From Streptomyces sp. MUM 203J (GTDB lineage: Bacteria; Actinomycetota; Actinomycetes; Streptomycetales; Streptomycetaceae): a stretch of DNA of 64,000 nucleotides. Each line of letters begins with the position of its first letter. Position 1 is the first letter of the stretch. Under the pieces are notes generated by a model. It searched no databases. It worked only from the letters and a program-made list of their open reading frames with translations, and was not told where the DNA came from. Shown in pieces: positions 49,547 through 62,616 of the stretch. The stretch spans positions 24,526 to 88,525 of the forward strand of contig NZ_JADWYO010000021.1 of NCBI RefSeq assembly GCF_022414595.1, read 5' to 3'. The translations under genes and the position numbers were made by a program.

Positions 49547-50833
49547 ATGAGCAAGACCCTGATCCGTGGTGCGAAGATCCTCGGCGGTGAGGCCAAGGAC
49601 GTCCTCGTCGACGGCGAGACCATCGCCGCCGTCGGCACCGGGCTGAGCGCCGAGGGCGCCACCGTCGTCGACGCCGAGGGGCAGATCCTGCTGCCCGGTC
49701 TCGTCGACCTGCACACCCATCTGCGCGAGCCCGGCCGCGAGGACTCCGAGACCGTCCTGACCGGCACCCGAGCCGCCGCGAGCGGCGGCTACACCGCCGT
49801 GTTCGCCATGGCCAACACCTTCCCCGTCGCGGACACCGCCGGGGTCGTCGAGCAGGTCTACCGGCTCGGCCGCGAGCACGGCTACTGCGACGTGCAGCCC
49901 ATCGGCGCCGTCACCGTCGGCCTGGAGGGCCGGAAGCTCGCGGAGCTGGGCGCCATGCACGAGTCCGCCGCGGGCGTCACCGTCTTCTCCGACGACGGCA
50001 AGTGCGTCGACGACGCCGTGATCATGCGCCGCGCCCTGGAGTACGTGAAGGCCTTCGGCGGTGTCGTCGCCCAGCACGCCCAGGAGCCGCGGCTCACCGA
50101 GGGCGCCCAGATGAACGAGGGCGTCGTCTCCGCCGAGCTGGGCCTGGGCGGCTGGCCGGCCGTCGCGGAGGAGTCGGTCATCGCCCGGGACGTGCTGCTC
50201 GCCGAGCACGTCGGCTCCCGCGTCCACATCTGCCACCTGTCGACCGCCGGATCCGTCGAGATCGTCCGGTGGGCCAAGTCGCGCGGCATCGACGTCACCG
50301 CCGAGGTCACCCCGCACCACCTCCTCCTCACCGACGAGATGGTCCGCACGTACAACCCGGTCTACAAGGTCAACCCGCCGCTGCGCACCGAGCGCGACGT
50401 GATGGCGCTGCGCGAGGCCCTCGCGGACGGCACGATCGACATCGTCGCCACCGACCACGCCCCGCACCCGCACGAGGACAAGGACTGCGAGTGGGCCGCC
50501 GCCGCCATGGGCATGGTCGGCCTGGAGACCGCGCTGTCCGTCGTCCAGCACACCATGGTCGACACCGGCCTGCTGGACTGGGCGGGCGTCGCCGACCGCA
50601 TGTCCGCCAGGCCCGCGGCCATCGGCAGCGCCACCGGTCACGGCCGCCCCGTCTCGGAGGGTGAGCCCGCCAACCTGACGCTGGTCGATCCGGCATACCG
50701 TGGCACCGTGGACCCCGAGGGCTTCGCCTCCCGCAGCCGCAACACCCCCTACGAGGGCCGTGAGCTGCCGGGCCGCGTCACCCACACCTTCCTGCGGGGC
50801 CGCGCCACGCTCATCGACGGGAAGCTCGCGTGA
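49547..50833 (+). CDS. pyrC: Dihydroorotase
   Basis: A 428-residue type I (class I) dihydroorotase that closes carbamoyl aspartate to dihydroorotate. Metal ligands are in [11 protein letters not shown], the bridging-residue and histidine segments [25 protein letters not shown], and the catalytic aspartate in [18 protein letters not shown] ribosome site upstream. Its stop overlaps the next gene by four bases (GTGA). Confidence 0.97.
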   Translation: MSKTLIRGAKILGGEAKDVLVDGETIAAVGTGLSAEGATVVDAEGQILLPGLVDLHTHLREPGREDSETVLTGTRAAASGGYTAVFAMANTFPVADTAGVVEQVYRLGREHGYCDVQPIGAVTVGLEGRKLAELGAMHESAAGVTVFSDDGKCVDDAVIMRRALEYVKAFGGVVAQHAQEPRLTEGAQMNEGVVSAELGLGGWPAVAEESVIARDVLLAEHVGSRVHICHLSTAGSVEIVRWAKSRGIDVTAEVTPHHLLLTDEMVRTYNPVYKVNPPLRTERDVMALREALADGTIDIVATDHAPHPHEDKDCEWAAAAMGMVGLETALSVVQHTMVDTGLLDWAGVADRMSARPAAIGSATGHGRPVSEGEPANLTLVDPAYRGTVDPEGFASRSRNTPYEGRELPGRVTHTFLRGRATLIDGKLA

Positions 50834-51426
50834 CCACCACCCTCAACCACCTCGCCGCAGCCACCGCACTCGCCGCCGAGGCGCCGCGGTCGGCGGAGGT
50901 GACCGACTGGGCCGCCAGGCTCGGCTGGGTCGCCGGACTGCTGCTGTTCATCGCCCTCGTGTACTGGCTGATGCGCCAGGGCTGGAAGTGGCGGGGCAGC
51001 CTCCAGTCGGCCCTGCCGGAGCTGCCGGGAGTGCCGGAAGCCCCCGGTGCGGCGAAACTGACGATGGACGGCCGCTACCACGGGTCCACCACCGCCGGGC
51101 AGTGGCTCGACCGGATCGTGGCCCACGGGCTCGGGACCCGCAGCCGTGCCGAGCTGACGCTCACCGACGCGGGTCTGGCAGTCGTACGCCCCGGCGCGAA
51201 CGACTTCTTCGTCCCGGCCGGGCGGCTGCGGGAGGCACGGCTCGACAAGGGCATCGCGGGCAAGGTCCTCGCCGAGGGCGGCCTGCTGATCGTCACCTGG
51301 GAGCACGGCGGCGAGCTGATCGACTCAGGCTTCCGCTCCGACCGGGCCGCCGAGCACACGGCCTGGGCCGAGGCCATCAACCACATGATCAACGAGAACA
51401 CCACGACGGAAGGCGCCGCACGATGA
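50830..51426 (+). CDS. Conserved membrane protein inside the pyr operon (PH-like domain)
   Basis: A 198-residue protein with one membrane helix ([18 protein letters not shown], ~36-53) followed by a cytoplasmic domain that reads like a PH fold ([66 protein letters not shown]). No enzyme motif is seen. It overlaps pyrC and carA by four bases each, so it is made with the pathway. Mycobacteria also have a membrane protein at this place between pyrC and carA. Role unknown; anchoring the pathway enzymes is one possibility. Confidence 0.85.
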   Translation: MTTTLNHLAAATALAAEAPRSAEVTDWAARLGWVAGLLLFIALVYWLMRQGWKWRGSLQSALPELPGVPEAPGAAKLTMDGRYHGSTTAGQWLDRIVAHGLGTRSRAELTLTDAGLAVVRPGANDFFVPAGRLREARLDKGIAGKVLAEGGLLIVTWEHGGELIDSGFRSDRAAEHTAWAEAINHMINENTTTEGAAR

Positions 51427-52575
51427 CGACCTCCACAAAGGGGGCCAGGACCCCCGCCGTACTCGTCCTGGAGGACGGCCGCACCTTCCGCGGCCGTGCC
51501 TACGGGGCCGTGGGGGAGACCTTCGGTGAGGCGGTCTTCTCCACCGGCATGACCGGCTACCAGGAGACCCTGACCGACCCCTCGTACCACCGGCAGGTCG
51601 TCGTCATGACCGCGCCGCACGTCGGCAACACCGGGGTCAACGACGAGGACCCCGAGTCCGGCCGCATCTGGGTCTCCGGCTACGTCGTCCGCGACCCCGC
51701 CCGCACCCCCTCCAACTGGCGCGCCAAGCGCTCCCTCGACGAGGAGCTGGAGCGGCAGGGAGTCGTCGGCATCAGCGGCGTCGACACGCGCGCGCTGACC
51801 CGCCACCTGAGGGAGCGCGGAGCCATGCGCGTCGGCATCTTCTCCGGCGACGCCTGGACCGGCGTCCGCGAGGAGGCCCTGCTGGCGAAGGTCCGCGCCC
51901 AGCCGCAGATGAAGGGCGCGAACCTCTCCGCCGAGGTCGCCACACAGGAGCCGTACGTGGTCCCCGCCATCGGGGAGAAGAAGTTCACCGTCGCCGCGGT
52001 CGACCTCGGCATCAAGGGCATGACCCCGCACCGCATGGCCGAGCGCGGCATCGAGGTGCACGTACTGCCCGCCACCGCCACCGCCGAGGACATCTACGCG
52101 GTCAACCCCGACGGGGTGTTCTTCTCCAACGGCCCCGGCGACCCCGCCACCGCCGACCACCCGGTCGCGGTCATGAAGGCCGTCCTGGAGCGGAAGACGC
52201 CGCTGTTCGGGATCTGCTTCGGCAACCAGATCCTCGGCCGCGCCCTCGGCTTCGGCACGTACAAGCTGAAGTACGGCCACCGCGGCATCAACCAGCCGGT
52301 GCAGGACCGCACGACCGGCAAGGTCGAGGTCACCGCGCACAACCACGGCTTCGCCGTCGACGCCCCGCTCGACAAGGTGTCCGACACCCCCTTCGGGCGC
52401 GCCGAGGTCTCCCACGTCTGCCTCAACGACAACGTGGTGGAGGGCCTCCAGCTGCTCGACCAGCCGGCTTTCAGCGTCCAGTACCACCCCGAGGCGGCCG
52501 CCGGCCCGCACGACGCCGCATACCTTTTCGACCGGTTCACGTCTCTGATGAGCACCGCCCTGATGGAGGCCGAGC

Positions 52576-52583
<8 letters not shown>
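51423..52583 (+). CDS. carA: Carbamoyl-phosphate synthase small subunit
   Basis: A 386-residue glutaminase subunit. The N-terminal domain begins [17 protein letters not shown]; the class I amidotransferase part has [22 protein letters not shown], the nucleophile in [11 protein letters not shown] and the His-Glu dyad in [13 protein letters not shown]. It hands ammonia to CarB. ATG 51423 overlaps the previous stop; carB overlaps its end by eight bases. Confidence 0.97.
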
Positions 52584-55884
<3,301 letters not shown>

Positions 55885-55894
55885 CAGCCCACAC

Positions 55895-55926
55895 GAGGGG
55901 GACACCGTCACCGCGGTGTCCCCCTC
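55895..55926 (+). other. Stem-loop between carB and pyrD
   Basis: Perfect 13-bp stem (55895-55907 with 55914-55926), six-base loop, ten bases after the carB stop and just before the pyrD ribosome site. It lies within the operon, without a T tract, and could attenuate or protect the distal message. Confidence 0.6.
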
Positions 55927-55946
55927 CTCATGAGGACACCCACCTG

Positions 55947-57055
<1,109 letters not shown>

Positions 57056-57059
<4 letters not shown>

Positions 57060-57955
57060 CCGCCCACCCGTCACCCGGTCACCACCCCTCGTCGAGCCCC
57101 TCCGGGCCGCCGGCCTCCTCCCCCTTCGGGGCACGGCTCCGCAAGGCCATGGACGAGCGCGGGCCGCTCTGCGTCGGCATCGACCCGCATGCCTCCCTGC
57201 TGTCGGCGTGGGGCCTCAAGGACGACGTCGACGGACTGACGGCCTTCACCCGTACGGTCGTCGAGGCACTGGCCGGGACCGTCGCCGTCTTCAAGCCGCA
57301 GAGCGCGTTCTTCGAGCGCTTCGGATCGCGTGGCATCGCCGTCCTGGAGCGGGCCGTCGTCGAGCTGCGGGACGCGGGCGCCCTGGTCGTCATGGACGCC
57401 AAGCGCGGCGACATCGGCTCCACGATGGCCGCGTACGCGCAGACGTACCTGCGCCCGGACGCCCCGCTGTTCTCGGACGCGCTCACCGTCTCCCCGTACC
57501 TGGGCTACGGCTCGCTGAAGCCCGCCGTGGACCTGGCCCGGGAGAGCGGTGCCGGGCTGTTCGTGCTCGCCCTGACCTCCAATCCCGAGGGTGCCGAGGT
57601 CCAGCGGGCCGTGCGCGCCGACGGGCGGTCGATCGGTGCGACGATGCTGGCCCACCTGGCGGAGGAGAACGCGGGGGAGACCCCCCTCGGGTCCTTCGGG
57701 GCGGTCGTCGGTGCGACGCTGGGAGACCTGTCGAGCTTCGACCTGGACATCAACGGCCCGCTGCTGGCCCCGGGCATCGGTGCGCAGGGGGCCACCCCGG
57801 CGGACCTTCCGGCGGTCTTCGGACCGGCGGTGCACAACGTCGTCCCGAACGTCAGCCGCGCCGTCCTCCGGGCCGGGCCCTCGGCGGCGGCCCTGCGCGA
57901 GGCGGCCGCGCGGTACGCCGACGAGGTGCGGGCGGCGGTCGCCTCGGCTGCGTGA
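57056..57955 (+). CDS. pyrF: Orotidine 5'-phosphate decarboxylase (type 2)
   Basis: A 299-residue enzyme converting OMP to UMP. The catalytic Asp-Lys-Asp motif is VVMDAKRGDIGSTMAAYA; LCVGIDPHASLL, FKPQSAFFERFGSRG, LFVLALTSNPEGAEVQ and LAPGIGAQGATP fit the longer type 2 group found in actinobacteria. The first 25 residues are Pro/Ser/His-rich and not conserved in the family. Last gene of the operon; a terminator follows. Confidence 0.95.
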
Positions 57956-57999
57956 CAGCGCCGTGTCCGCAGGTGTGACAGCGGTGTGACACACTTCAC

Positions 58000-58029
58000 G
58001 GTCCCCTCCGGCGACTGGCGGAGGGGACC
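58000..58029 (+). terminator. Terminator of the pyr operon
   Basis: GGTCCCCTCCG-(8)-CGGAGGGGACC; perfect 11-bp stem 45 bases after the pyrF stop. Confidence 0.8.
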
Positions 58030-58161
58030 ACTCCATGGCCTGGTGTGACGTCTCCGGAACGGCCCGTGACGGGTGTTGACGCAAACGGAACCCAAACGGG
58101 TGCGTTATGTCTTGTTTGTCTGGCAAGCTCGATGCTGACCAGGACTTTTCCTTCGTTCTCG

Positions 58162-58190
58162 CTGACTCGGGCGGACTTGGCCGCTAGTCT
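58162..58190 (+). promoter_or_regulatory. Vegetative-type promoter of sIHF
   Basis: CTGACT (58162-58167), 17 bases, TAGTCT (58185-58190). A good fit to a principal sigma factor promoter, giving a leader of about 110 bases. Confidence 0.55.
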
Positions 58191-58307
58191 CCGACGAGAG
58201 TCAGCGTTCGCAGCGGTCCCTGCGTTGCTCGTTGCTCCCTTGGTGTGGGCCGAATAGGTTCCTCACCGGTCCGTATCCGACAGTTCGACATCCGAGGTGA
58301 CGTAGGC

Positions 58308-58631
58308 GTGGCTCTTCCGCCCCTTACCCCTGAACAGCGCGCAGCCGCGCTCGAAAAGGCCGCCGCGGCTCGCCGGGAGCGGGCCGAGGTCAAGAATCGA
58401 CTCAAGCACTCCGGCGCCTCCCTCCACGAGGTCATCAAGCAGGGCCAGGAGAACGAGGTCATCGGCAAGATGAAGGTGTCCGCCCTCCTGGAGTCCCTGC
58501 CCGGCGTCGGCAAGGTCCGCGCCAAGCAGATCATGGAGCGCCTCGGCATCTCCGAGAGCCGTCGCGTGCGCGGCCTCGGATCCAACCAGATCGCCTCCCT
58601 GGAGCGGGAGTTCGGCGGCTCCGGCGCCTGA
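58308..58631 (+). CDS. sihf: Integration host factor sIHF (actinobacterial mIHF family)
   Basis: A 107-residue nucleoid-associated DNA-binding protein. After an N-terminal helix ([28 protein letters not shown]) comes the lid and the helix-two-turns-helix domain [22 protein letters not shown], which binds DNA without sequence specificity and affects supercoiling, sporulation and antibiotic output in Streptomyces. GTG 58308 with GAGGTGA upstream gives exactly the length known for the family; an in-frame extension upstream is rejected. gmk and rpoZ follow on the same strand. Confidence 0.96.
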   Translation: MALPPLTPEQRAAALEKAAAARRERAEVKNRLKHSGASLHEVIKQGQENEVIGKMKVSALLESLPGVGKVRAKQIMERLGISESRRVRGLGSNQIASLEREFGGSGA

Positions 58632-58681
58632 CGTCCGACACCTGGGTCCGGGAGGCTCCGGGAAGCTGGAATAATCGCCCC

Positions 58682-59275
58682 ATGGCTGCAACATCCCGGG
58701 GGACGACCCCCGAGCCCCCGGACGTACGTCCGCGGCTGACCGTGCTCTCCGGCCCGTCCGGCGTCGGCAAGAGCACGGTCGTCGCCCATATGCGCAAGGT
58801 CCACCCGGAGGTCTGGCTCTCGGTGTCGGCCACGACCCGCAAGCCGCGACCCGGCGAGCGGGACGGCGTCCAGTACCACTTCGCCACCGACGACGAGTTC
58901 GACAAGCTGATCGCCAACGGTGAGCTGCTGGAGTGGGCCGAGTTCGCGGGCAACCGCTACGGCACCCCGCGCGCGGCCGTCCAGGAGCGGCTGGAGCGCG
59001 GCGAGCCCGTCCTCCTGGAGATCGACCTCCAGGGTGCCCGCCTGGTCCGCGAGTCCATGCCGGACGCCCAGCTCGTCTTCCTGGCCCCGCCGAGCTGGGA
59101 CGAACTGGTGCGCCGGCTGACCGGCCGTGGCACCGAGTCACCGGAGGTCATCGAGCGTCGTCTGGAGACCGCCAAGATCGAGCTGGCGGCCGAGTCGGAG
59201 TTCGACGTGACCCTGGTCAACACCTCCGTCGAGGACGTGGCGCGTGAGCTGCTAGCCTTGATGGACGTTGTCTGA
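58682..59275 (+). CDS. gmk: Guanylate kinase
   Basis: A 197-residue kinase converting GMP to GDP. Walker A is [10 protein letters not shown]; the GMP-binding stretch is [37 protein letters not shown] and [13 protein letters not shown] follow. It is sensitive to ppGpp in many bacteria, which links it to relA here only functionally. ATG 58682; upstream bases include a weak ribosome site. rpoZ follows after 33 bases. Confidence 0.96.
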   Translation: MAATSRGTTPEPPDVRPRLTVLSGPSGVGKSTVVAHMRKVHPEVWLSVSATTRKPRPGERDGVQYHFATDDEFDKLIANGELLEWAEFAGNRYGTPRAAVQERLERGEPVLLEIDLQGARLVRESMPDAQLVFLAPPSWDELVRRLTGRGTESPEVIERRLETAKIELAAESEFDVTLVNTSVEDVARELLALMDVV

Positions 59276-59308
59276 ATTTTCCCTGTCCACTTTTTCGGAA
59301 GGTAGAGC

Positions 59309-59581
59309 GTGTCCTCTTCCATCACCGCGCCCGAGGGCATCATCAACCCGCCGATCGACGAGCTGCTCGAGGCCACGGACTCGAAGTACAGCCTCGTGAT
59401 CTACGCGGCCAAGCGCGCGCGTCAGATCAACGCGTACTACTCGCAGCTCGGTGAGGGCCTCCTGGAGTACGTCGGTCCCCTGGTGGACACCCACGTCCAC
59501 GAGAAGCCGCTCTCGATCGCGCTGCGCGAGATCAACGCGGGCCTGCTGACCTCCGAGGCCGTCGAGGGCCCGGCGCAGTAA
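59309..59581 (+). CDS. rpoZ: DNA-directed RNA polymerase omega subunit
   Basis: A 90-residue omega subunit that helps RNA polymerase assembly by clamping the beta' C-terminus. The conserved core is [17 protein letters not shown] and [17 protein letters not shown] 59309 with GGAAGG upstream. The gmk-rpoZ-coaBC-metK-priA order is common in actinobacteria. In Streptomyces loss of omega is known to affect antibiotic production and morphology. Confidence 0.96.
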   Translation: MSSSITAPEGIINPPIDELLEATDSKYSLVIYAAKRARQINAYYSQLGEGLLEYVGPLVDTHVHEKPLSIALREINAGLLTSEAVEGPAQ

Positions 59582-59710
59582 GCGTCCCCGCACCCTTGTG
59601 ACCAGGCCCGGCGGGCTGCCCGCCGGGCCTGAGGCGTGCCCACAGTCGTTCCCCCAGGCCGTTCCCCAGGTCCTTCCTCAGGTCGTTCGTTCCTCAGAGC
59701 GGGAGGCGCA

Positions 59711-60925
59711 GTGCCCGAGTCCCAGTCCAAGCCCCGGGTCGTTCTCGGAGTCAGCGGCGGCATCGCCGCGTACAAGGCGTGCGAGCTGCTGCGCCGGCTG
59801 ACCGAGTCGGGTCATGACGTACGGGTCGTGCCGACCGCGTCGGCCCTCCGGTTCGTCGGGGCCCCCACCTGGTCCGCGCTCTCCGGCAACCCGGTCTCGG
59901 ACCGGGTCTGGGACGACGTCCACGAGGTCCCGCACGTCCGCATCGGCCAGACCGCCGACCTCGTCGTCGTCGCCCCCGCCACCGCCGACATGCTGGCCAG
60001 GGCCGCCCACGGCATCGCGGACGACCTGCTCACCAACACGCTCCTCACCGCCCGCTGCCCGGTGGTCTTCGCCCCCGCCATGCACACCGAGATGTGGGAG
60101 CACCCGGCCACCCAGGAGAACGTCGCCACCCTGCGCCGCCGTGGTGCGCTGGTCGTCGAGCCCGCCGTGGGCCGCCTGACCGGCGCCGACACCGGCAAGG
60201 GCCGTCTCCCCGAGCCCGCCGAGATCTTCGAGGTCTGCCGCAGGGTCCTCGCGCGCGGTGTCACCGCTCCCGACCTGGCCGGCCGCCATGTCGTCATCAG
60301 CGCGGGCGGCACCCGCGAGCCCCTGGACCCGGTCCGCTACCTCGGCAACCGCTCCTCCGGAAAGCAGGGCTACGCCCTCGCCCGTACGGCGGCGGCGCGC
60401 GGCGCGCGCGTGACGCTGATCGAGGCCAACACCGGGATGCCCGACCCGGCGGGAGCCGATGTCGTCCACGTCGGCACCGCCCTGCAGCTCCGTGAGGCCG
60501 TGCTGAAGGCCGCCGCCGACGCGGACGCGGTCGTGATGGCCGCGGCCGTCGCGGACTTCAGGCCCGCCGAGTACGCCGAAGGCAAGATCAAGAAGCGGGA
60601 GGGCCAGGAGCCCGCGCCGGTCGCCCTGGTCCGCAACCCCGACATCCTCGCGGAGATCTCCGCCGACCGGGCGCGCCCGGGCCAGGTGATCGTCGGCTTC
60701 GCCGCCGAGACCGACGACGTGCTGGCCCACGGATGCGAGAAGCTGCGCCGCAAGGGGTGCGATCTGCTGGTCGTGAACGAGGTGGGGGAGCGCAAGACCT
60801 TCGGCCTGGAGGAGAGCGAGGCCGTGGTCCTCACGTCCGACGGCTCCGAGACCCCGGTGCCGTACGGCCCGAAGGAGGGCCTCGCGGACACGGTGTGGGA
60901 CCTCGTGGTGCCGCGGCTCGCCTGA
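59711..60925 (+). CDS. coaBC: Bifunctional CoaBC (phosphopantothenoylcysteine decarboxylase / PPC synthetase)
   Basis: A 404-residue coenzyme A pathway enzyme. The N-terminal flavoprotein decarboxylase has LGVSGGIAAYKACELL, VVVAPATADMLARAAHGIADDLL, and PAMHTEMW (most families have PAMN). The substrate flap reads GRLTGADTGKGRLPEP; the E. coli-type flap has a cysteine (GxLACGxxGxGR), which is missing here. The C-terminal synthetase has VISAGGTREPLDPVRYLGNRSSGKQG, MAAAVADFRP, KIKK and NPDILAEI. GTG 59711 has GGGAGG four bases upstream. Confidence 0.93.
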   Translation: MPESQSKPRVVLGVSGGIAAYKACELLRRLTESGHDVRVVPTASALRFVGAPTWSALSGNPVSDRVWDDVHEVPHVRIGQTADLVVVAPATADMLARAAHGIADDLLTNTLLTARCPVVFAPAMHTEMWEHPATQENVATLRRRGALVVEPAVGRLTGADTGKGRLPEPAEIFEVCRRVLARGVTAPDLAGRHVVISAGGTREPLDPVRYLGNRSSGKQGYALARTAAARGARVTLIEANTGMPDPAGADVVHVGTALQLREAVLKAAADADAVVMAAAVADFRPAEYAEGKIKKREGQEPAPVALVRNPDILAEISADRARPGQVIVGFAAETDDVLAHGCEKLRRKGCDLLVVNEVGERKTFGLEESEAVVLTSDGSETPVPYGPKEGLADTVWDLVVPRLA

Positions 60926-61274
60926 GCCGGGTGGGACGGATCTCTCACGCTCCGGGCCCCGCGCACGGGCGATCACCGTCCGCGAGCGGGGCTTGGAGGG
61001 TGATCTTCGCCTCGTACCCCCCTGTCCGCTCCGCGCCTGACGGGACCTCGAAGTGCCCCGGAATTGCCGGGGAATCACCCGGGAGCCGCCTCGGAATCAG
61101 CGCGAGAACGGCCCGGAGGTGCCTCCGATGTGGCCAAACATGTGGCCGCCGTGTGAGACACCTGGTCCAATGTCAGGGCTCGCCCGATAAACTGTTCCCG
61201 GAACGACGCGGGGCGCAGCCCCCTGCCGGTCCGCCAATGATCAGCCAGCAGCCGCTGCAAACCCAGGGAGCGTT
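60926..61274. other. Intergenic region before metK
   Basis: 349 bases without a gene. I looked for an S-box/SAM riboswitch core and did not recognise one. TAAACT at 61188-61193 is the best -10 candidate, preceded at nine bases by ATGTCAGGG, a weak match to a RecA-NDp element. Several short inverted repeats (for example CCCCGG...CCGGGG near 61056) are present. Confidence 0.45.
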
Positions 61275-62498
61275 GTGTCCCGTCGCCTCTTCACCTCGGA
61301 GTCCGTGACCGAGGGTCACCCCGACAAGATCGCTGACCAGATCAGCGACACGATTCTCGACGCCCTGCTGCGCGAGGACCCCACGTCCCGCGTCGCCGTC
61401 GAGACGTTGATCACCACGGGCCTGGTCCATGTGGCCGGCGAGGTCACGACGAAGGCCTGGGCCGACATTCCGACGCTCGTCCGGGAGAAGATCCTGGAGA
61501 TCGGCTACGACTCGTCGAAGAAGGGCTTCGACGGCGCCTCGTGCGGCGTGTCGGTGTCGATCGGATCGCAGTCCCCCGACATCGCGCAGGGCGTCGACAC
61601 GGCCTACGAGTCGCGGGTCGAGGGCGGCTCCCAGAGGGACGGGGACGACGAGCTGGACAAGCAGGGTGCGGGCGACCAGGGCCTGATGTTCGGGTACGCG
61701 TCGGACGAGACGCCCGAACTGATGCCGCTGCCGATCCACCTGGCCCACCGGCTGTCCAAGCGGCTGACCGAGGTCCGCAAGAACGGCACGATCCCCTACC
61801 TGCGGCCGGACGGCAAGACGCAGGTGACCATCGAGTACGACGGCGACAAGGCCGTCCGCCTCGACACGGTCGTGGTGTCCTCGCAGCACGCGTCGGACAT
61901 CGACCTCGACTCGCTGCTCGCGCCCGACATCCGCGAGTTCGTCGTGGAGCACGTGCTCAAGGAGCTGCTCGACGACGGGATCAAGCTCGACACCGAGGGC
62001 TACCGCCTGCTGGTGAACCCGACCGGCCGCTTCGAGATCGGCGGCCCCATGGGCGACGCGGGTCTGACCGGCCGCAAGATCATCATCGACACCTACGGCG
62101 GCATGGCCCGCCACGGCGGGGGCGCCTTCTCCGGCAAGGACCCGTCCAAGGTGGACCGGTCGGCCGCGTACGCGATGCGCTGGGTCGCCAAGAACGTGGT
62201 CGCCGCCGGGCTGGCCTCCCGCTGCGAGGTGCAGGTCGCGTACGCGATCGGCAAGGCCGAGCCGGTCGGCCTGTTCGTCGAGACCTTCGGCACCGCCAAG
62301 ACCGAGGTCGAGAAGATCGAGGCCGCCATCTCCGAGGTCTTCGACCTGCGTCCGGCCGCGATCATCCGCGACCTGGACCTGCTGCGGCCGATCTACTCGC
62401 AGACCGCCGCGTACGGGCACTTCGGCCGTGAGCTGCCCGACTTCACCTGGGAGCGCACCGACCGCGTCGACGCCCTCCGCAAGGCCGCGGGGCTGTAG
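61275..62498 (+). CDS. metK: S-adenosylmethionine synthetase
   Basis: A 407-residue enzyme making SAM from methionine and ATP. Signatures: [20 protein letters not shown], the [12 protein letters not shown] hexapeptide region, and [19 protein letters not shown] supply is known to influence antibiotic production in Streptomyces. GTG 61275; GGGAG lies just upstream. A terminator follows and priA is next. Confidence 0.97.
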   Translation: MSRRLFTSESVTEGHPDKIADQISDTILDALLREDPTSRVAVETLITTGLVHVAGEVTTKAWADIPTLVREKILEIGYDSSKKGFDGASCGVSVSIGSQSPDIAQGVDTAYESRVEGGSQRDGDDELDKQGAGDQGLMFGYASDETPELMPLPIHLAHRLSKRLTEVRKNGTIPYLRPDGKTQVTIEYDGDKAVRLDTVVVSSQHASDIDLDSLLAPDIREFVVEHVLKELLDDGIKLDTEGYRLLVNPTGRFEIGGPMGDAGLTGRKIIIDTYGGMARHGGGAFSGKDPSKVDRSAAYAMRWVAKNVVAAGLASRCEVQVAYAIGKAEPVGLFVETFGTAKTEVEKIEAAISEVFDLRPAAIIRDLDLLRPIYSQTAAYGHFGRELPDFTWERTDRVDALRKAAGL

Positions 62499-62515
62499 AC
62501 CGGGCTGACCGCCGG

Positions 62516-62552
62516 GTCCCGGCACCTCCGTTCCGTACGGGGGTGCCGGGAC
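62516..62552 (+). terminator. Terminator after metK
   Basis: GTCCCGGCACC (62516-62526) and its complement GGTGCCGGGAC (62542-62552), 11-bp perfect stem, 18 bases after the metK stop. Confidence 0.75.
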
Positions 62553-62616
62553 TCCGTCGTTCCCGGGCCCACACAGCCCCGGCCCCGGTGTCAGTGCGGT
62601 CTGGTAGGCATGAGGC

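Larger units (their letters stand above)
57956..58307. other. Intergenic region between pyrF and sIHF
   Basis: 352 bases: terminator at 58000, a strikingly A/T-rich stretch at about 58075-58165 for this genome, a good promoter at 58162-58190 and a ~110-base leader before sIHF. No open frame with normal codon bias is present; a small RNA is possible but not shown. Confidence 0.5.

Noticed and set aside
58245..58307. An in-frame upstream extension of sIHF.
   Set aside because: GTG 58308 has a proper ribosome site and yields the 107 residues known for the family.
61170..61193. Possible RecA-NDp damage promoter before metK (ATGTCAGGG, nine bases, TAAACT).
   Set aside because: Two mismatches in the first element and a spacing of nine instead of eight; kept only as a candidate -10.
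60926..61274. SAM riboswitch in the metK leader.
   Set aside because: No S-box, SAM-II or SAM-IV core could be recognised by eye; a covariance-model search would decide.
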